From Candidatus Parcubacteria bacterium (GTDB taxonomy: Bacteria > Patescibacteriota > Minisyncoccia > Phycocordibacterales > UBA12088): a stretch of 64,000 bases of DNA. Made by a program: the position numbers and the translations under genes. The stretch is from contig RFKD01000051.1 of the NCBI GenBank assembly GCA_003694545.1, forward strand, positions 17,567 to 81,566, written 5' to 3'. Every line of letters starts with the position of its first letter. The stretch's first letter is position 1. The notes beneath the pieces are model-generated. The model was given only the letters and a program-made list of their open reading frames with translations, ran no database searches and had not been told where the DNA came from. Shown piece after piece: positions 8,131 to 16,658 of the stretch.

Positions 8131-8325
8131 TGCGGGTAGGGGAAATCGGTCGCCAGTTCTAAGCAAATTCACCGCCTGCGGCGTCTCATTTGCTAAGAAC
8201 TTGCGACCCCGGCTTCGGAGCAACCCAAACGCGAGTTTGGGGATCCGCTGCGCCTCAGTTCGATTTCCCCATCGAGCTACAAAATCATAGTTGGCGAATG
8301 CTTCGCATCCACCTCCTTGATTTTG
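8131..8325 (-). repeat. tRNA-linked repeat, copy B
   Basis: Lies directly 3' of tRNA-Gly(GCC). Reading away from the tRNA: trailer ACAAAATCAAGGAGG, a GCGAAGC hairpin, and TGATTTTG followed by an inverted, diverged copy of the tRNA 3' end (GGGGAAATCGAAC, near 8258-8270). The body contains a hairpin around 8226-8241. GGGGTCGCAAGTTCTTAG opens a long imperfect hairpin, and a direct copy of a tRNA 3' end (CGATTTCCCCTACCCGCAC, 8131-8149) closes the element. The two ends match each other (GGGGAAATCG/CGATTTCCCC) although both differ from copy C, as expected of a maintained stem. Confidence 0.75.
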
Positions 8326-8396
8326 TGCGGGTAGGGGGAATTGAACCCCCGTCTCATCCATGGCAAGGATGCGTTCTACCACTAAACTATACCCGC
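8326..8396 (-). tRNA. tRNA-Gly(GCC)
   Basis: Minus-strand cloverleaf with acceptor GCGGGTA/TACCCGC, anticodon loop TTGCCAT (anticodon GCC) and T-arm GGTTCAATTCC. The discriminator is A and CCA is not encoded. An extended -10 (TGC TACGCT, 8414-8406) sits 9 bases before the mature 5' end. Confidence 0.95.
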
Positions 8397-8541
8397 CCAA
8401 TCTTTAGCGTAGCAAACACGCAAGCTTAGTTCAAGCAAGCACGCTCGGGCGCATCTCGCAGGGGAGGGGGAGAGCGGCCAGGTGCTTCGGAAACGGCGGC
8501 GTTTATAAAAACGCCAAAAAGTCTCAAAACGCCAATGTCCT

Positions 8542-8676
8542 TGTGGATAGCGCTGTGGATAGGTGGATAAATCGAAGTCTCCTATGAAAAACAAGGGTTT
8601 TTTATAGGTTGTAAGTTGTCTTTAACCTTTACATGCCGTCTTTTCCGGATCGTATAACCACGCGAGTTGTTGATAA
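8542..8676. other. Cluster of DnaA-box-like 9-mers with AT-rich stretch
   Basis: TGTGGATAG occurs at 8542-8550 and 8554-8562, GGTGGATAA at 8562-8570 and TGTTGATAA at 8668-8676. Each is one base from the reverse of the DnaA box TTATCCACA, and all four have the same orientation. An AT-rich run (about 8585-8635) separates the triplet from the fourth site. This layout fits an origin or a DnaA-binding locus. No dnaA or dnaN lies nearby, so assignment as oriC is uncertain. Confidence 0.4.
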
Positions 8677-8735
8677 CTGAAGGTGTGTCTCACTTGCTGG
8701 TCTGCGGAAGCGGGTGTGCTACAGTACTTTCGCGT

Positions 8736-9164
8736 ATGCGAAACAGGCGCGCCCAACGCCGGTTTGGCCTCTTGGCGCAGGCGCTCGCGGAGCGGTTTTT
8801 GGTGGAACGCAAAGGGTGGCACATTTTGGCGCGCAACGAACGCTCCGGTAGAGCGGAAGCAGATCTTATTGGAAAAGCGCCGGACGGATCACTGCGCGCG
8901 GTGGAGGAGAAGGGGGCGCGCGGTGCGATTGACGGGGAGGGGAATGTTCTGCGCGCTCCGTCCATCTTGCCCGTTGAACACCTCACGCGCGAGCAAATGG
9001 CGCGCGTGGCGCGCGTGCTGCGCGATTGGCGGGTAAAAGGCGGCGCTCACAAAAAGGCGGGCGCGGGGAAATGGGCCGTGGATGTGTGCCTCGTTATTGT
9101 TGACGAGCAAACCGCTCGCGCCCGCGTTGAACATCTGGAAGCTCTGATTGAGGGGCAGGGGTAA
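8736..9164 (+). CDS. YraN/UPF0102-like putative nuclease
   Basis: 142 residues. The order of motifs follows the UPF0102 (YraN) family, an endonuclease-like PD-(D/E)xK fold: GLLAQALAERFLVERKGW, then ILARNERSG, then AEADLIGKAPDGSLRAVEEK, in place of the usual GEIDLI...VEVK. The ending DVCLVIV is also typical. The change from GEID to AEAD, with Asp kept, and VEEK for VEVK is notable. The ATG at 8736 was chosen because the extended -10 TGC TACAGT (8717-8725) ends 10 bases before it; an in-frame extension to 8667 would cover that promoter. It lies between the DnaA-box cluster and tRNA-Gln. Confidence 0.75.
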   Translation: MRNRRAQRRFGLLAQALAERFLVERKGWHILARNERSGRAEADLIGKAPDGSLRAVEEKGARGAIDGEGNVLRAPSILPVEHLTREQMARVARVLRDWRVKGGAHKKAGAGKWAVDVCLVIVDEQTARARVEHLEALIEGQG

Positions 9165-9227
9165 GGTCAAGCTAGAGGTAGGGGGGAATATTCCTTTTAG
9201 AGGCGTTTTGTGGCATAGTGCAAGAGG

Positions 9228-9301
9228 CGGGGTGTGGTGTAATGGTAGCACGCATGCTTTGGGTGCATGTAGTCCGAGTTCGAGTCTCGGCACCCCGACC
9301 A
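9228..9301 (+). tRNA. tRNA-Gln(TTG), CCA encoded
   Basis: Acceptor CGGGGTG (9228-9234) pairs with CACCCCG (9291-9297). The anticodon loop CTTTGGG gives TTG, which reads CAA. The T-arm contains GAGTTCGAGTC and the discriminator is A (9298). CCA is present at 9299-9301, unlike the other three tRNAs here. An extended -10 (TGG CATAGT, 9211-9219) precedes it. The gene abuts a broken serine recombinase and the AT-rich island. Confidence 0.93.
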
Positions 9302-9768
9302 GATGCAACTTTTATTAATTCTGCGAGAAGATGTTTGCTCGCTCCGCCTCGCTAACGCTCGGCTCCGCTCGCATTTTTCCTTATATTTCGAGATTAAATC
9401 AAAGGGCTTTTGAAAATCAAAAATCAGTTTTCTATCCAGCAGGCGGCGGTTCGTTCCAATTTTCCCGCAACAGATTTTATTTCATCAAAAGCGTCTGACG
9501 AAGCCAGTTCTTCAGCGTGATGAGCGGATAAAATCCACTCTTTCAATGGTTCAATCCAATTGTTTCCCTTTCGCCCAAAATCAGCCTTTCTTTTGTTAAG
9601 GTCTGTTTTTGTTTTAATGAGCTCGTCTTTTTTGGCAAGATACGTTTCTTTTTCAATACTGCCGTCCAAAAAGGCGTTGACCAATCTATTCAACTTTTGC
9701 TGGGTTTCCTCTTGTCCCAATCTTCCCGTGCGCGGGCGACAAAGTGGAACTCCCTATTTGTTGACTAA
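9302..9768 (-). pseudogene. Serine recombinase C-terminal remnant, frameshifted
   Basis: The 98-codon frame 9720-9424 reads LNRLVNAFLDGSIEKETYLA, KKDELI, WIEPLKEWILSAHHAEELAS and FDEIKSVAGK. These are the coiled-coil and C-terminal signatures of large serine recombinases common in CPR genomes. After AGK the frame becomes nonsense, while the next frame continues GTNRRLLDRKLIFDF, PFDLISKYK, the expected C-terminus. One missing A in an A-run near 9464 would explain this. Upstream, FVARAREDWDK is in another frame, so a second shift is likely. The catalytic N-terminal domain is absent. It probably marks the insertion of the neighbouring island at tRNA-Gln. Confidence 0.75.
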
Positions 9769-9789
9769 AGCAAAAATAATTCATATACT
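9761..9789 (+). promoter_or_regulatory. Sigma70-type promoter of the defence island
   Basis: TTGACT (9761-9766) and TATACT (9784-9789) are separated by 17 bases, 56 bases before the XRE start. The leader is very AT-rich and holds partial palindromes (for example around GTATAC, near 9812-9817), plausible operators for the XRE protein encoded just downstream. Promoter style differs from the short-leader promoters of the surrounding genome. Confidence 0.6.
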
Positions 9790-9845
9790 ACCAATATAAG
9801 CAAGAACTTGAGTATACATAACTATATTAATAAAGTTTTATAATT

Positions 9846-10055
9846 ATGCCAAAGAGTAAAGCAACTATCGGCGAGAATATACGGAAGTACCGCCTGCAAA
9901 AAAATATGTCGCAAGACCGCCTGTCTAAATTGGCGGATGTCGCTTTTCATACCATCGTCAAGATAGAATCCGGCGAGACGCCAAATCCTACAATAGAAAC
10001 GGTCAGGAAAATCGCCGCCGCGCTTGGCGTGAGTATTGATGATTTAATGAAGTAA
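9846..10055 (+). CDS. XRE-family helix-turn-helix regulator (C-protein-like)
   Basis: 69 residues and essentially one HTH_3 domain. ENIRKYRLQKNMSQDRLSKL gives helices 1-2, VAFHTIVKIESG the recognition helix, and TIETVRKIAAALGVSIDDL the end of the domain. Such small XRE proteins head restriction-modification operons as controller proteins and damp early nuclease expression. It lies 2 bases upstream of the helicase gene, downstream of the island's promoter, and probably autoregulates through the AT-rich leader. No Shine-Dalgarno is visible. Confidence 0.9.
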   Translation: MPKSKATIGENIRKYRLQKNMSQDRLSKLADVAFHTIVKIESGETPNPTIETVRKIAAALGVSIDDLMK

Positions 10056-10057
10056 CT

Positions 10058-13000
10058 ATGACGAACCATTCCGATCTCACATTTATCACAAACGAAGAAG
10101 GACAGAATCTCCTCGAGCGTTTCAGGGTGTTGATAAAAGACACCGAGTTCTTTGATGTCCTTGTAGGCTATTTCTATACCAGCGGCTTTTATACCCTATA
10201 TAAATCATTGGAGAAAACTAAAAAAATCAGGATTCTTATCGGCATCAGCACCAACCGGCAGACACTTGATCTGATAGAAAAGGCAGAGCAACAGGAGCTT
10301 ACATTCTCCCATGCGGAGACGAAGGAACACTTTTCCAATCTGCTTGCTGGAGAAATGGAGAGCGCGGAGGACAGCAGAAAAGTAGAAGAAGGGGTTACAA
10401 AGTTTATGGAGTGGTTGCAAAACGGAAAACTCGAAATCAGGGCGTATCCGACAGAAAATATCCACGCCAAGCTTTACATTATGACTTTTGTAGAGAGCGA
10501 CAGAGACGTCGGGAGGGTCATCACAGGTTCAAGCAATTTTACCTACTCAGGCTTAGTGGAAAATCTTGAGTTCAATGTGGAGTTGAAAAACCGCGCTGAT
10601 TATGAATTCGCCAAAGAAAGATTTGAGGAGCTTTGGAAAGAAGCTGTTGACGTCAGCGAAAAATACATTCAGACGATTCAGGAAAAAACCTGGCTCAACC
10701 CGAATGTAACCCCCTATGAGCTATACCTAAAATTTCTGTACGAATATTTTAAAGACGAGTTAAGCCAAACCGATGAAATGTTTTGTCGCTACTTACCCCA
10801 CGACTTCAGGAAACTTGAATATCAGGAGCAAGCGGTTTTAAACGCCAAAAAAATCCTCGAGGAATACGGTGGTGTATTCATTTCGGATGTTGTGGGTTTG
10901 GGAAAGACTTACATTTCAGCCATGATCGCCGGTCAGCTTGACGGCAGAACGCTGGTCATCGCTCCGCCGGTTTTGCTTGACAAAACAAATCCCGGCTCAT
11001 GGCCAAATGTGTTTTCCGATTTTCGGATTTCGGCGGACTTTGAGTCCATTGGAAAATTAGACGATATCCTGCGCAGAGGAACAGAAAAATACAAGAACAT
11101 TATTATAGATGAAGCCCATCGATTCCGCACGGAAACCAACATCACCTACGAAAAATTAGCCGAAATCTGTCGAGGCAAGCGAGTGATTCTGGTCACAGCC
11201 ACGCCGTACAACAATTCCCCAAAAGACATCTTAAGCCAGATAAAGCTGTTCCAAAAAGCAAGGAGAAGCACGATTCCCAATCTGCCTGATTTGGAAGGCT
11301 TCTTTGGAGGATTGGAGAGGAAGCTTAAAAAGCTCGACAGGCAAAAAGATTACTCCGAATACATCAGAGTAGTTAAAGAGAATGCCAAAGAAATCCGCGA
11401 GAAGGTGCTCAAGTATTTGATGGTGCGTCGCACCAGAACTGAAATCTTAAAATACTTTCCCGATGATTTGGCTAAGCAAAATCTCAAGTTTCCGGATGTC
11501 GATGATCCAATGCCGCTTTTTTACCAGCTTAATGAAGAAGAAGACAAAATATTCAACACAACCATAGAGATGATTACCAAAAAATTTACTTACGCTCGTT
11601 ACACGCCACTTTTGCCAAAATACTATAAAGGTTCAATTGACCTTTTTGAGGAACAATCCCAGAAGAACATGGGTAAGTTCATGAAGATTCTTTTGGTGAA
11701 ACGGCTTGAGAGCAGCTTCTTTGCTTTCAAGCAATCAATTGGCCGCTTTATCTCCTCTTATGAGATGTTTATCAAAGAGTTCAAAAAGGGACATGTTTAT
11801 ATCAGTAAAAAATACGCGAACAAGATTTTTGAATATCTGGAAAATGATGATGACGAAGCCATCCAAAAGCTGATCGATGGGGGTAAAGCCGAAAGATACG
11901 ACAGCGAGGATTTTACCGAAGACTTTATCAAAGATCTGGAAAGCGATCTCACTATATTGACCACTATCTTATCTCTCTGGCAAAACATTAAACGAGATCC
12001 CAAACTACTCACGTTCCTTGATGAACTTTCAAAAAATAAAATACTCCAAAATAAGCTCATCGTTTTTACCGAATCAAGAGAAACCGCCGAATATCTGGCA
12101 AGAAATATCAATAATAAATTTGGAGACATCACGCTTTGTTTTACTGGCAGATCAGAAGAAGCCACCCGCGATAAAGTGATCGATAATTTTGATGCAAAAG
12201 TGCGCCATCCCAAAGACGATTATCGCATTCTGGTTTCGACCGAGGTCTTGTCAGAGGGCGTCAACCTGCATCGCTCCAATGTGGTCGTAAATTATGACAT
12301 ACCCTGGAATCCAACCCGCATGATGCAAAGGGTCGGACGCATCAACAGGATCGATACGACGTTCGACAAAATCTATACTTTTAATTTTTTCCCAACCAAA
12401 CAATCGAACGACCAGATCAAACTCAAAGAAGCGGCAGAGGCTAAAATCAATGCTTTTCTTACATTGCTAGGCGGCGATGCGGCGTTGTTAACTGAAGGCG
12501 AACCGGTTGACTCACATGAGCTTTTCAATCGGTTAATCTCCAAAAAGACCCTGATTGGCGAAGACGAAACCGAAGAAAGCGAGCTTAAGTATTTGCAAGT
12601 GATTAAAAATATTCGGGACAAAAACCCTGACCTATTTGAAAAAATCAAGCGTTTGCCCAAGAAAGTCCGGACAGCAAAAAAGGATGTTGGACATCGAGAT
12701 TCACTGGTAACTTATTTCAGGCGTGGCAAGCTACAGAAATTTTTTATAGCTGATCAAAGCTCGGTTGCCAGGGAACTTGATTTTATAAGTGCTGCACGTA
12801 TACTCGCAAGTGCCAGTGATGATAAAAAACAAAAACTGCCGGAAAAGTTTTTTGACCTTCTGGATAAAAATAAAGAGGCTTTTCTTCGTGCCACTACCGA
12901 AGAGATGGTTGAACCCGTAAAAAAACGTGGTCATGACAGCGCCGCACAATTGCTCAAAATTCTCAAAGCTACAGTGGGGAACACACAACCGTTCACGGAC

Positions 13001-13246
13001 GAGCAGGAGCAGTATATTAAACAGGTCATCGTCCAGTTGGAGGAAGGCGGTTTACCTAGGCAAACAGTCAAAGAAACCCTCAAGGCGCTGAATGAACTCA
13101 AGCAGGATTTAATTAACCCGTTTAAAGTGCTGGCTACACTGCAAAGCCACATCCCCGAGCAATTTTTACGACAGCACTATGCAGAGCAGAATCCGCGTTC
13201 AGTCGGGAAAAGGGAAGTGATTCTATCAATGTATTTAACAGGATAA
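10058..13246 (+). CDS. PLD-nuclease/SNF2-type helicase of a restriction system
   Basis: 1062 residues. An N-terminal phospholipase-D-type nuclease domain (about 1-185) shows HAKLYIM near residue 136 and GSSNFTYSGL, the HxK...GSxN signature. A superfamily 2 (SNF2-like) helicase follows: Walker A VVGLGKTYISAM near 277, DEAH box IIIDEAHRF near 350, motif III VTATPYNN, motif V STEVLSEGVNLH and motif VI QRVGRINRID. The last ~250 residues are helical. It would translocate on DNA and cut through the PLD domain, in partnership with the methyltransferase-type protein encoded 4 bases downstream. A nuclease-helicase separate from the modification subunit recalls type I/III logic, but PLD replaces the usual PD-(D/E)xK nuclease. 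Confidence 0.85.
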   Translation: MTNHSDLTFITNEEGQNLLERFRVLIKDTEFFDVLVGYFYTSGFYTLYKSLEKTKKIRILIGISTNRQTLDLIEKAEQQELTFSHAETKEHFSNLLAGEMESAEDSRKVEEGVTKFMEWLQNGKLEIRAYPTENIHAKLYIMTFVESDRDVGRVITGSSNFTYSGLVENLEFNVELKNRADYEFAKERFEELWKEAVDVSEKYIQTIQEKTWLNPNVTPYELYLKFLYEYFKDELSQTDEMFCRYLPHDFRKLEYQEQAVLNAKKILEEYGGVFISDVVGLGKTYISAMIAGQLDGRTLVIAPPVLLDKTNPGSWPNVFSDFRISADFESIGKLDDILRRGTEKYKNIIIDEAHRFRTETNITYEKLAEICRGKRVILVTATPYNNSPKDILSQIKLFQKARRSTIPNLPDLEGFFGGLERKLKKLDRQKDYSEYIRVVKENAKEIREKVLKYLMVRRTRTEILKYFPDDLAKQNLKFPDVDDPMPLFYQLNEEEDKIFNTTIEMITKKFTYARYTPLLPKYYKGSIDLFEEQSQKNMGKFMKILLVKRLESSFFAFKQSIGRFISSYEMFIKEFKKGHVYISKKYANKIFEYLENDDDEAIQKLIDGGKAERYDSEDFTEDFIKDLESDLTILTTILSLWQNIKRDPKLLTFLDELSKNKILQNKLIVFTESRETAEYLARNINNKFGDITLCFTGRSEEATRDKVIDNFDAKVRHPKDDYRILVSTEVLSEGVNLHRSNVVVNYDIPWNPTRMMQRVGRINRIDTTFDKIYTFNFFPTKQSNDQIKLKEAAEAKINAFLTLLGGDAALLTEGEPVDSHELFNRLISKKTLIGEDETEESELKYLQVIKNIRDKNPDLFEKIKRLPKKVRTAKKDVGHRDSLVTYFRRGKLQKFFIADQSSVARELDFISAARILASASDDKKQKLPEKFFDLLDKNKEAFLRATTEEMVEPVKKRGHDSAAQLLKILKATVGNTQPFTDEQEQYIKQVIVQLEEGGLPRQTVKETLKALNELKQDLINPFKVLATLQSHIPEQFLRQHYAEQNPRSVGKREVILSMYLTG

Positions 13247-13250
13247 TAAT

Positions 13251-16085
13251 ATGGACAGACAACAAGCTCAAAAGCTGATTAAAGAAACTTTTGAAAATCC
13301 TTTTGATAAAGGCAAATTTGCCCGTTTTATAAAAAATCTCCTTAACCGAGTTGAAGACGCCCCTTTCACGTACCAAGGCAATTATATCCCCGAAGCTTAC
13401 CAACCTTACATCTCATCGTTGGAGCGTCTTTACAAATATTCAGGCGGAGAACATAAGATTGACATACTTGTCGTTCAACTGAAAAAACAAACTTCGCTGG
13501 AACGCGCCCGTACCATGCAGCGCAATTTCATTGCCCGGTACTTAAACGGCAGCCGTGGCGGTGAAATGAAAGATGCCGCGCTGGTTGCCTTTGTTTCTCC
13601 TGGTGAAGTGGACTGGCGTTTTTCGCTGATTACAATGGACTACCGTTTTGAAGAAACAAAAGACGGAAAAGTAAAAGTCAAAGAAGAATTTACTCCGGCA
13701 AGGCGCTGGTCGTTTCTGGTAGGAAGCAACGAAGCCAGCCACACCGCCCAGAGCCGACTGGTGAACATTCTCGTCGATGATGAGCACCATCCCACACTCC
13801 AGCAACTGGAAGAAGCCTTCAACATTGAAACTGTTACCAAAGAGTTCTTCATCAAATACCGCGAGATGTTTATCCGTACGAAGGAAGAACTGGATACAGT
13901 GGTGGCACGAGACGCCAAAATCAAAGCCGATTTTGATGCCAAAGGTATTGACACGGTCAACTTTGCCAAAAAGCTGCTCGGCCAAATCGTCTTTCTTTAT
14001 TTTCTGCAAAAGAAAGGCTGGTTTGGCGTCAAGCGGGACGCCAAATGGGGTACGGGCTCCAAACATTTTTTACGAGAACTTTTCGAAGGCAAATATGGCA
14101 GCTATAACAATTTTTTCAACGATATTCTTGAACCTCTCTTTTATGAAGCGTTGCGCATCGACCGCAGTCATGACGACCATTATTACAGCCGGTTCAATTG
14201 TAAGATTCCGTTTCTGAACGGAGGGCTGTTTGATCCTATCGGCAATTACGACTGGGTACACACGGACATCAACATACCGAACGAGCTTTTTTCCAACACA
14301 GTAAAAACCAAAGAAGGCGATATTGGTAACGGTATTTTAGATATCTTTGACCGCTACAACTTTACGGTCAAGGAAGATGAGCCTTTGGAAAAAGAGGTCG
14401 CCATCGATCCGGAGCTTTTGGGTAAAACGTATGAAAAATTCAACGCTATCCGTCCGGATAATTTTGAAGAATACAAGGCGGCTTTAAAGAGCGGGCAAAA
14501 GGGTGCTGAAAACAAGTTCAACAAGACATTTGGTGTTTACTACACCCCGCGGGAAATCGTGCATTACATGTGCAAGCAGAGCCTGATTAATTATCTTTTC
14601 ACTAAGGCGGAAGAAGAGGGGATTTCTAACGATATTAAAAAGCAAGACATCGAAGACCTGATCGAAATCGGCGAGATGATTACCGAACACGAGGCAACCG
14701 CTCTTAACAAAGAGGATAAAATTAGAAACGGCATCCAGAAATCCACGAAATACGAGAGGCTTTCATCCGACAGTATACGAAAAAATGCCAAAATCATAGA
14801 TAACTGGCTGGCTGACATTACCGTGTGCGATCCGGCAGTGGGTTCCGGCGCCTTCCCGGTGGGCATGATGCATGAAATTGTCAAGGCTCGTAATCTCCTT
14901 TCCACATTTATTCAAGACCCTAACCGCACCATTTATACCTTCAAACGCGAATGCATCGAAAAATCCCTCTATGGCGTGGACATCGACCCCGGCGCGGTGG
15001 AGATTGCCAAACTGCGGCTCTGGCTGTCGCTGGTGGTGGATGAGGATGATATCCGCCAGATCAAGCCTCTGCCGAATTTGGATTATAAAATTGTGTGCGG
15101 AAATTCGCTGCTGGGTGTGGAGAAGAATTTGTTTAATAACCAACTGTTTGCCGAACTGGAACGACTGAAGCCGCTTTACTTTCATGAAACCAATCCCACA
15201 AAAAAGCAGGAATACAAAAAGGAGATTGATGACTTGATTAGCCAAATTACCAACGGACATACGGAATTTGATTTTGAGGTCTATTTTTCCGAGGTGTTTC
15301 ATAAGAAGGGCGGGTTTGATGTGGTGATTGGAAATCCGCCGTACATCCAACTTCAAAAAGCGATTGATGATAAGCAAAAATACGCTGATCTCTATAAAAA
15401 TGCATGCTACGAGACTTTTGATAGGTGCGGAGATATTTACTGCCTCTTTTATGAAAAAGGCATACACATTCTCCGACCCAATGGCGTTTTGTGTTTTATC
15501 ACCAGCAATAAATGGATGCGGGCAGGCTACGGCAAATCTCTCCGAAGATTTTTCCTCAAGCATAATCCCAGACTTTTGATTGATTTAGGTCCCGGCGTTT
15601 TTGAAAGCGCGACCGTGGATACCAATATTCTCATAATGCAAAAATCCGAGGAAAAACCCGCCCCGGTGTGTCTCGATGCTGTTACCTTAACTGAAGAGGC
15701 AAAAGAATCGGACATTGCTTTGTATATTAAGAAGAACAGAAAACGCTTGACGGCTCTGAGCGAGAATGCTTGGTTTATTGGCAGCGCTGCTGAACAGCAA
15801 CTCAAAGAAAAAATCGAACGCATAGGTAAACCACTGAAAGATTGGGATGTGAATATTTATTATGGTATTAAAACCGGCCTAAACGAAGCCTTTATCATCA
15901 CTACTGAAAAGCGTAATGAAATACTAGCAAACTGCAAAGATGAAGAAGAAAGAAAACGCACCGAAGCCATCATCAAACCTATTTTACGAGGCAGAGATAT
16001 CAAGCGATATTATCAAGCGATATTATTACGAATGGGCAGGGTTTTGGGTGATAGTAATTCCAGCAGGCTGGACAAATGTAAATAA
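13251..16085 (+). CDS. Eco57I-type methyltransferase/restriction protein, N-terminal part (frameshifted)
   Basis: 944 codons before a premature stop. The N-terminal ~250 residues are helical and Eco57I/BREX-PglX-like. Then come a conserved GVYYTPREIVHYM, SAM-binding motif I DPAVGSGAFPVG (from residue 527), ESLYGVDIDP-like SLYGVDIDPGAVEIAKLRLW and catalytic NPPY (695-698), marking a gamma-class N6-adenine methyltransferase. The target-recognition region begins near 800. Translation leaves the proper frame in the 13-bp tandem duplication at 15999-16024, adds about 20 spurious residues and stops at 16085. Removing one repeat unit would give an uninterrupted protein of about 1130 residues. No restriction nuclease motif is obvious, so cutting probably depends on the upstream PLD-helicase. 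Confidence 0.85.
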   Translation: MDRQQAQKLIKETFENPFDKGKFARFIKNLLNRVEDAPFTYQGNYIPEAYQPYISSLERLYKYSGGEHKIDILVVQLKKQTSLERARTMQRNFIARYLNGSRGGEMKDAALVAFVSPGEVDWRFSLITMDYRFEETKDGKVKVKEEFTPARRWSFLVGSNEASHTAQSRLVNILVDDEHHPTLQQLEEAFNIETVTKEFFIKYREMFIRTKEELDTVVARDAKIKADFDAKGIDTVNFAKKLLGQIVFLYFLQKKGWFGVKRDAKWGTGSKHFLRELFEGKYGSYNNFFNDILEPLFYEALRIDRSHDDHYYSRFNCKIPFLNGGLFDPIGNYDWVHTDINIPNELFSNTVKTKEGDIGNGILDIFDRYNFTVKEDEPLEKEVAIDPELLGKTYEKFNAIRPDNFEEYKAALKSGQKGAENKFNKTFGVYYTPREIVHYMCKQSLINYLFTKAEEEGISNDIKKQDIEDLIEIGEMITEHEATALNKEDKIRNGIQKSTKYERLSSDSIRKNAKIIDNWLADITVCDPAVGSGAFPVGMMHEIVKARNLLSTFIQDPNRTIYTFKRECIEKSLYGVDIDPGAVEIAKLRLWLSLVVDEDDIRQIKPLPNLDYKIVCGNSLLGVEKNLFNNQLFAELERLKPLYFHETNPTKKQEYKKEIDDLISQITNGHTEFDFEVYFSEVFHKKGGFDVVIGNPPYIQLQKAIDDKQKYADLYKNACYETFDRCGDIYCLFYEKGIHILRPNGVLCFITSNKWMRAGYGKSLRRFFLKHNPRLLIDLGPGVFESATVDTNILIMQKSEEKPAPVCLDAVTLTEEAKESDIALYIKKNRKRLTALSENAWFIGSAAEQQLKEKIERIGKPLKDWDVNIYYGIKTGLNEAFIITTEKRNEILANCKDEEERKRTEAIIKPILRGRDIKRYYQAILLRMGRVLGDSNSSRLDKCK

Positions 16086-16656
16086 AGGTGAAGTCACCGC
16101 AGAAAAATTTATAAACATGAAGTTTCCTGCATTAATGCAGTATTTGAAAATATATGAAGAAAAAGCCAGAAAACGCGATGATCAAGGTGATTATTGGTGG
16201 GAATTACGCCATTGTGCCTACTACCCCGAATTTGAGAAAGAGAAGGTGGTGTGGAGTGATATTGCCTCAGAACCAACTGTTACCGTTTTACCTAAGGGAT
16301 TATATTTCAATAATACCGTTTACATGGTTTCTTCAAGAACCCCACGCTATTTTGCCGGTATTTTAAATTCTCGCGTGATAAAATGGTATTTCTCTAAAAT
16401 AGCAACGGATCTAGGAGAAAAAGGTCGGCGCTTTTTTAAAATCTTTGTTGAGGTTATGCCTTTGATACCCATCACCCCTGCCAACCAGCCCATTGTTCAG
16501 CAAATAGAGGCATTGGTAGATAAAATCCTTGCAGAAAAGAAACAAAACCCGCAAGCAGACACCAAAGAATACGAACACCAGATTGACCAGCTCGTCTATA
16601 AACTCTACGATCTGACACCGGAGGAAATTAAGATTGTGGAAAATTCACGATCGTGA
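15940..16656 (+). pseudogene. C-terminal target-recognition part of the same methyltransferase, out of frame
   Basis: The frame is open from 15940, but only the part after about 16013 is the natural continuation of the 13251 gene: IKRYYYEWAGFW, a TRD-like central part (VWSDIASEPT, YFNNTVYMVSSR), then the usual ending of these enzymes (PLIPITPANQPIVQQIEALV, YKLYDLTPEEI). The residues from 15940 to about 16012 are an out-of-frame reading of the upstream gene and not a real start. Without a frame restoration the protein lacks this DNA-recognition end. Confidence 0.8.
15998..16026 (+). repeat. 13-bp tandem duplication causing a frameshift
   Basis: ATCAAGCGATATT occurs twice head to tail at 15999-16011 and 16012-16024, and can equally be read as TATCAAGCGATAT twice plus TAT. 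Thirteen is not a multiple of three. One copy joins the two frames as D-I-K-R-Y-Y-Y-E-W; two copies break them. Slipped-strand replication could add or remove a unit. Confidence 0.9.
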
Positions 16657-16658
16657 AT

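Noticed and set aside
8053..8400. 115-codon frame across tRNA-Gly(GCC) and repeat copy B
   Set aside because: Translation of the tRNA and repeat; similar spurious protein (GVQFPLPAQNQG) appears at copy C only because the DNA repeats.
8542..8676. Naming the DnaA-box cluster as oriC outright
   Set aside because: No dnaA, dnaN or whole-genome skew is available in the window.
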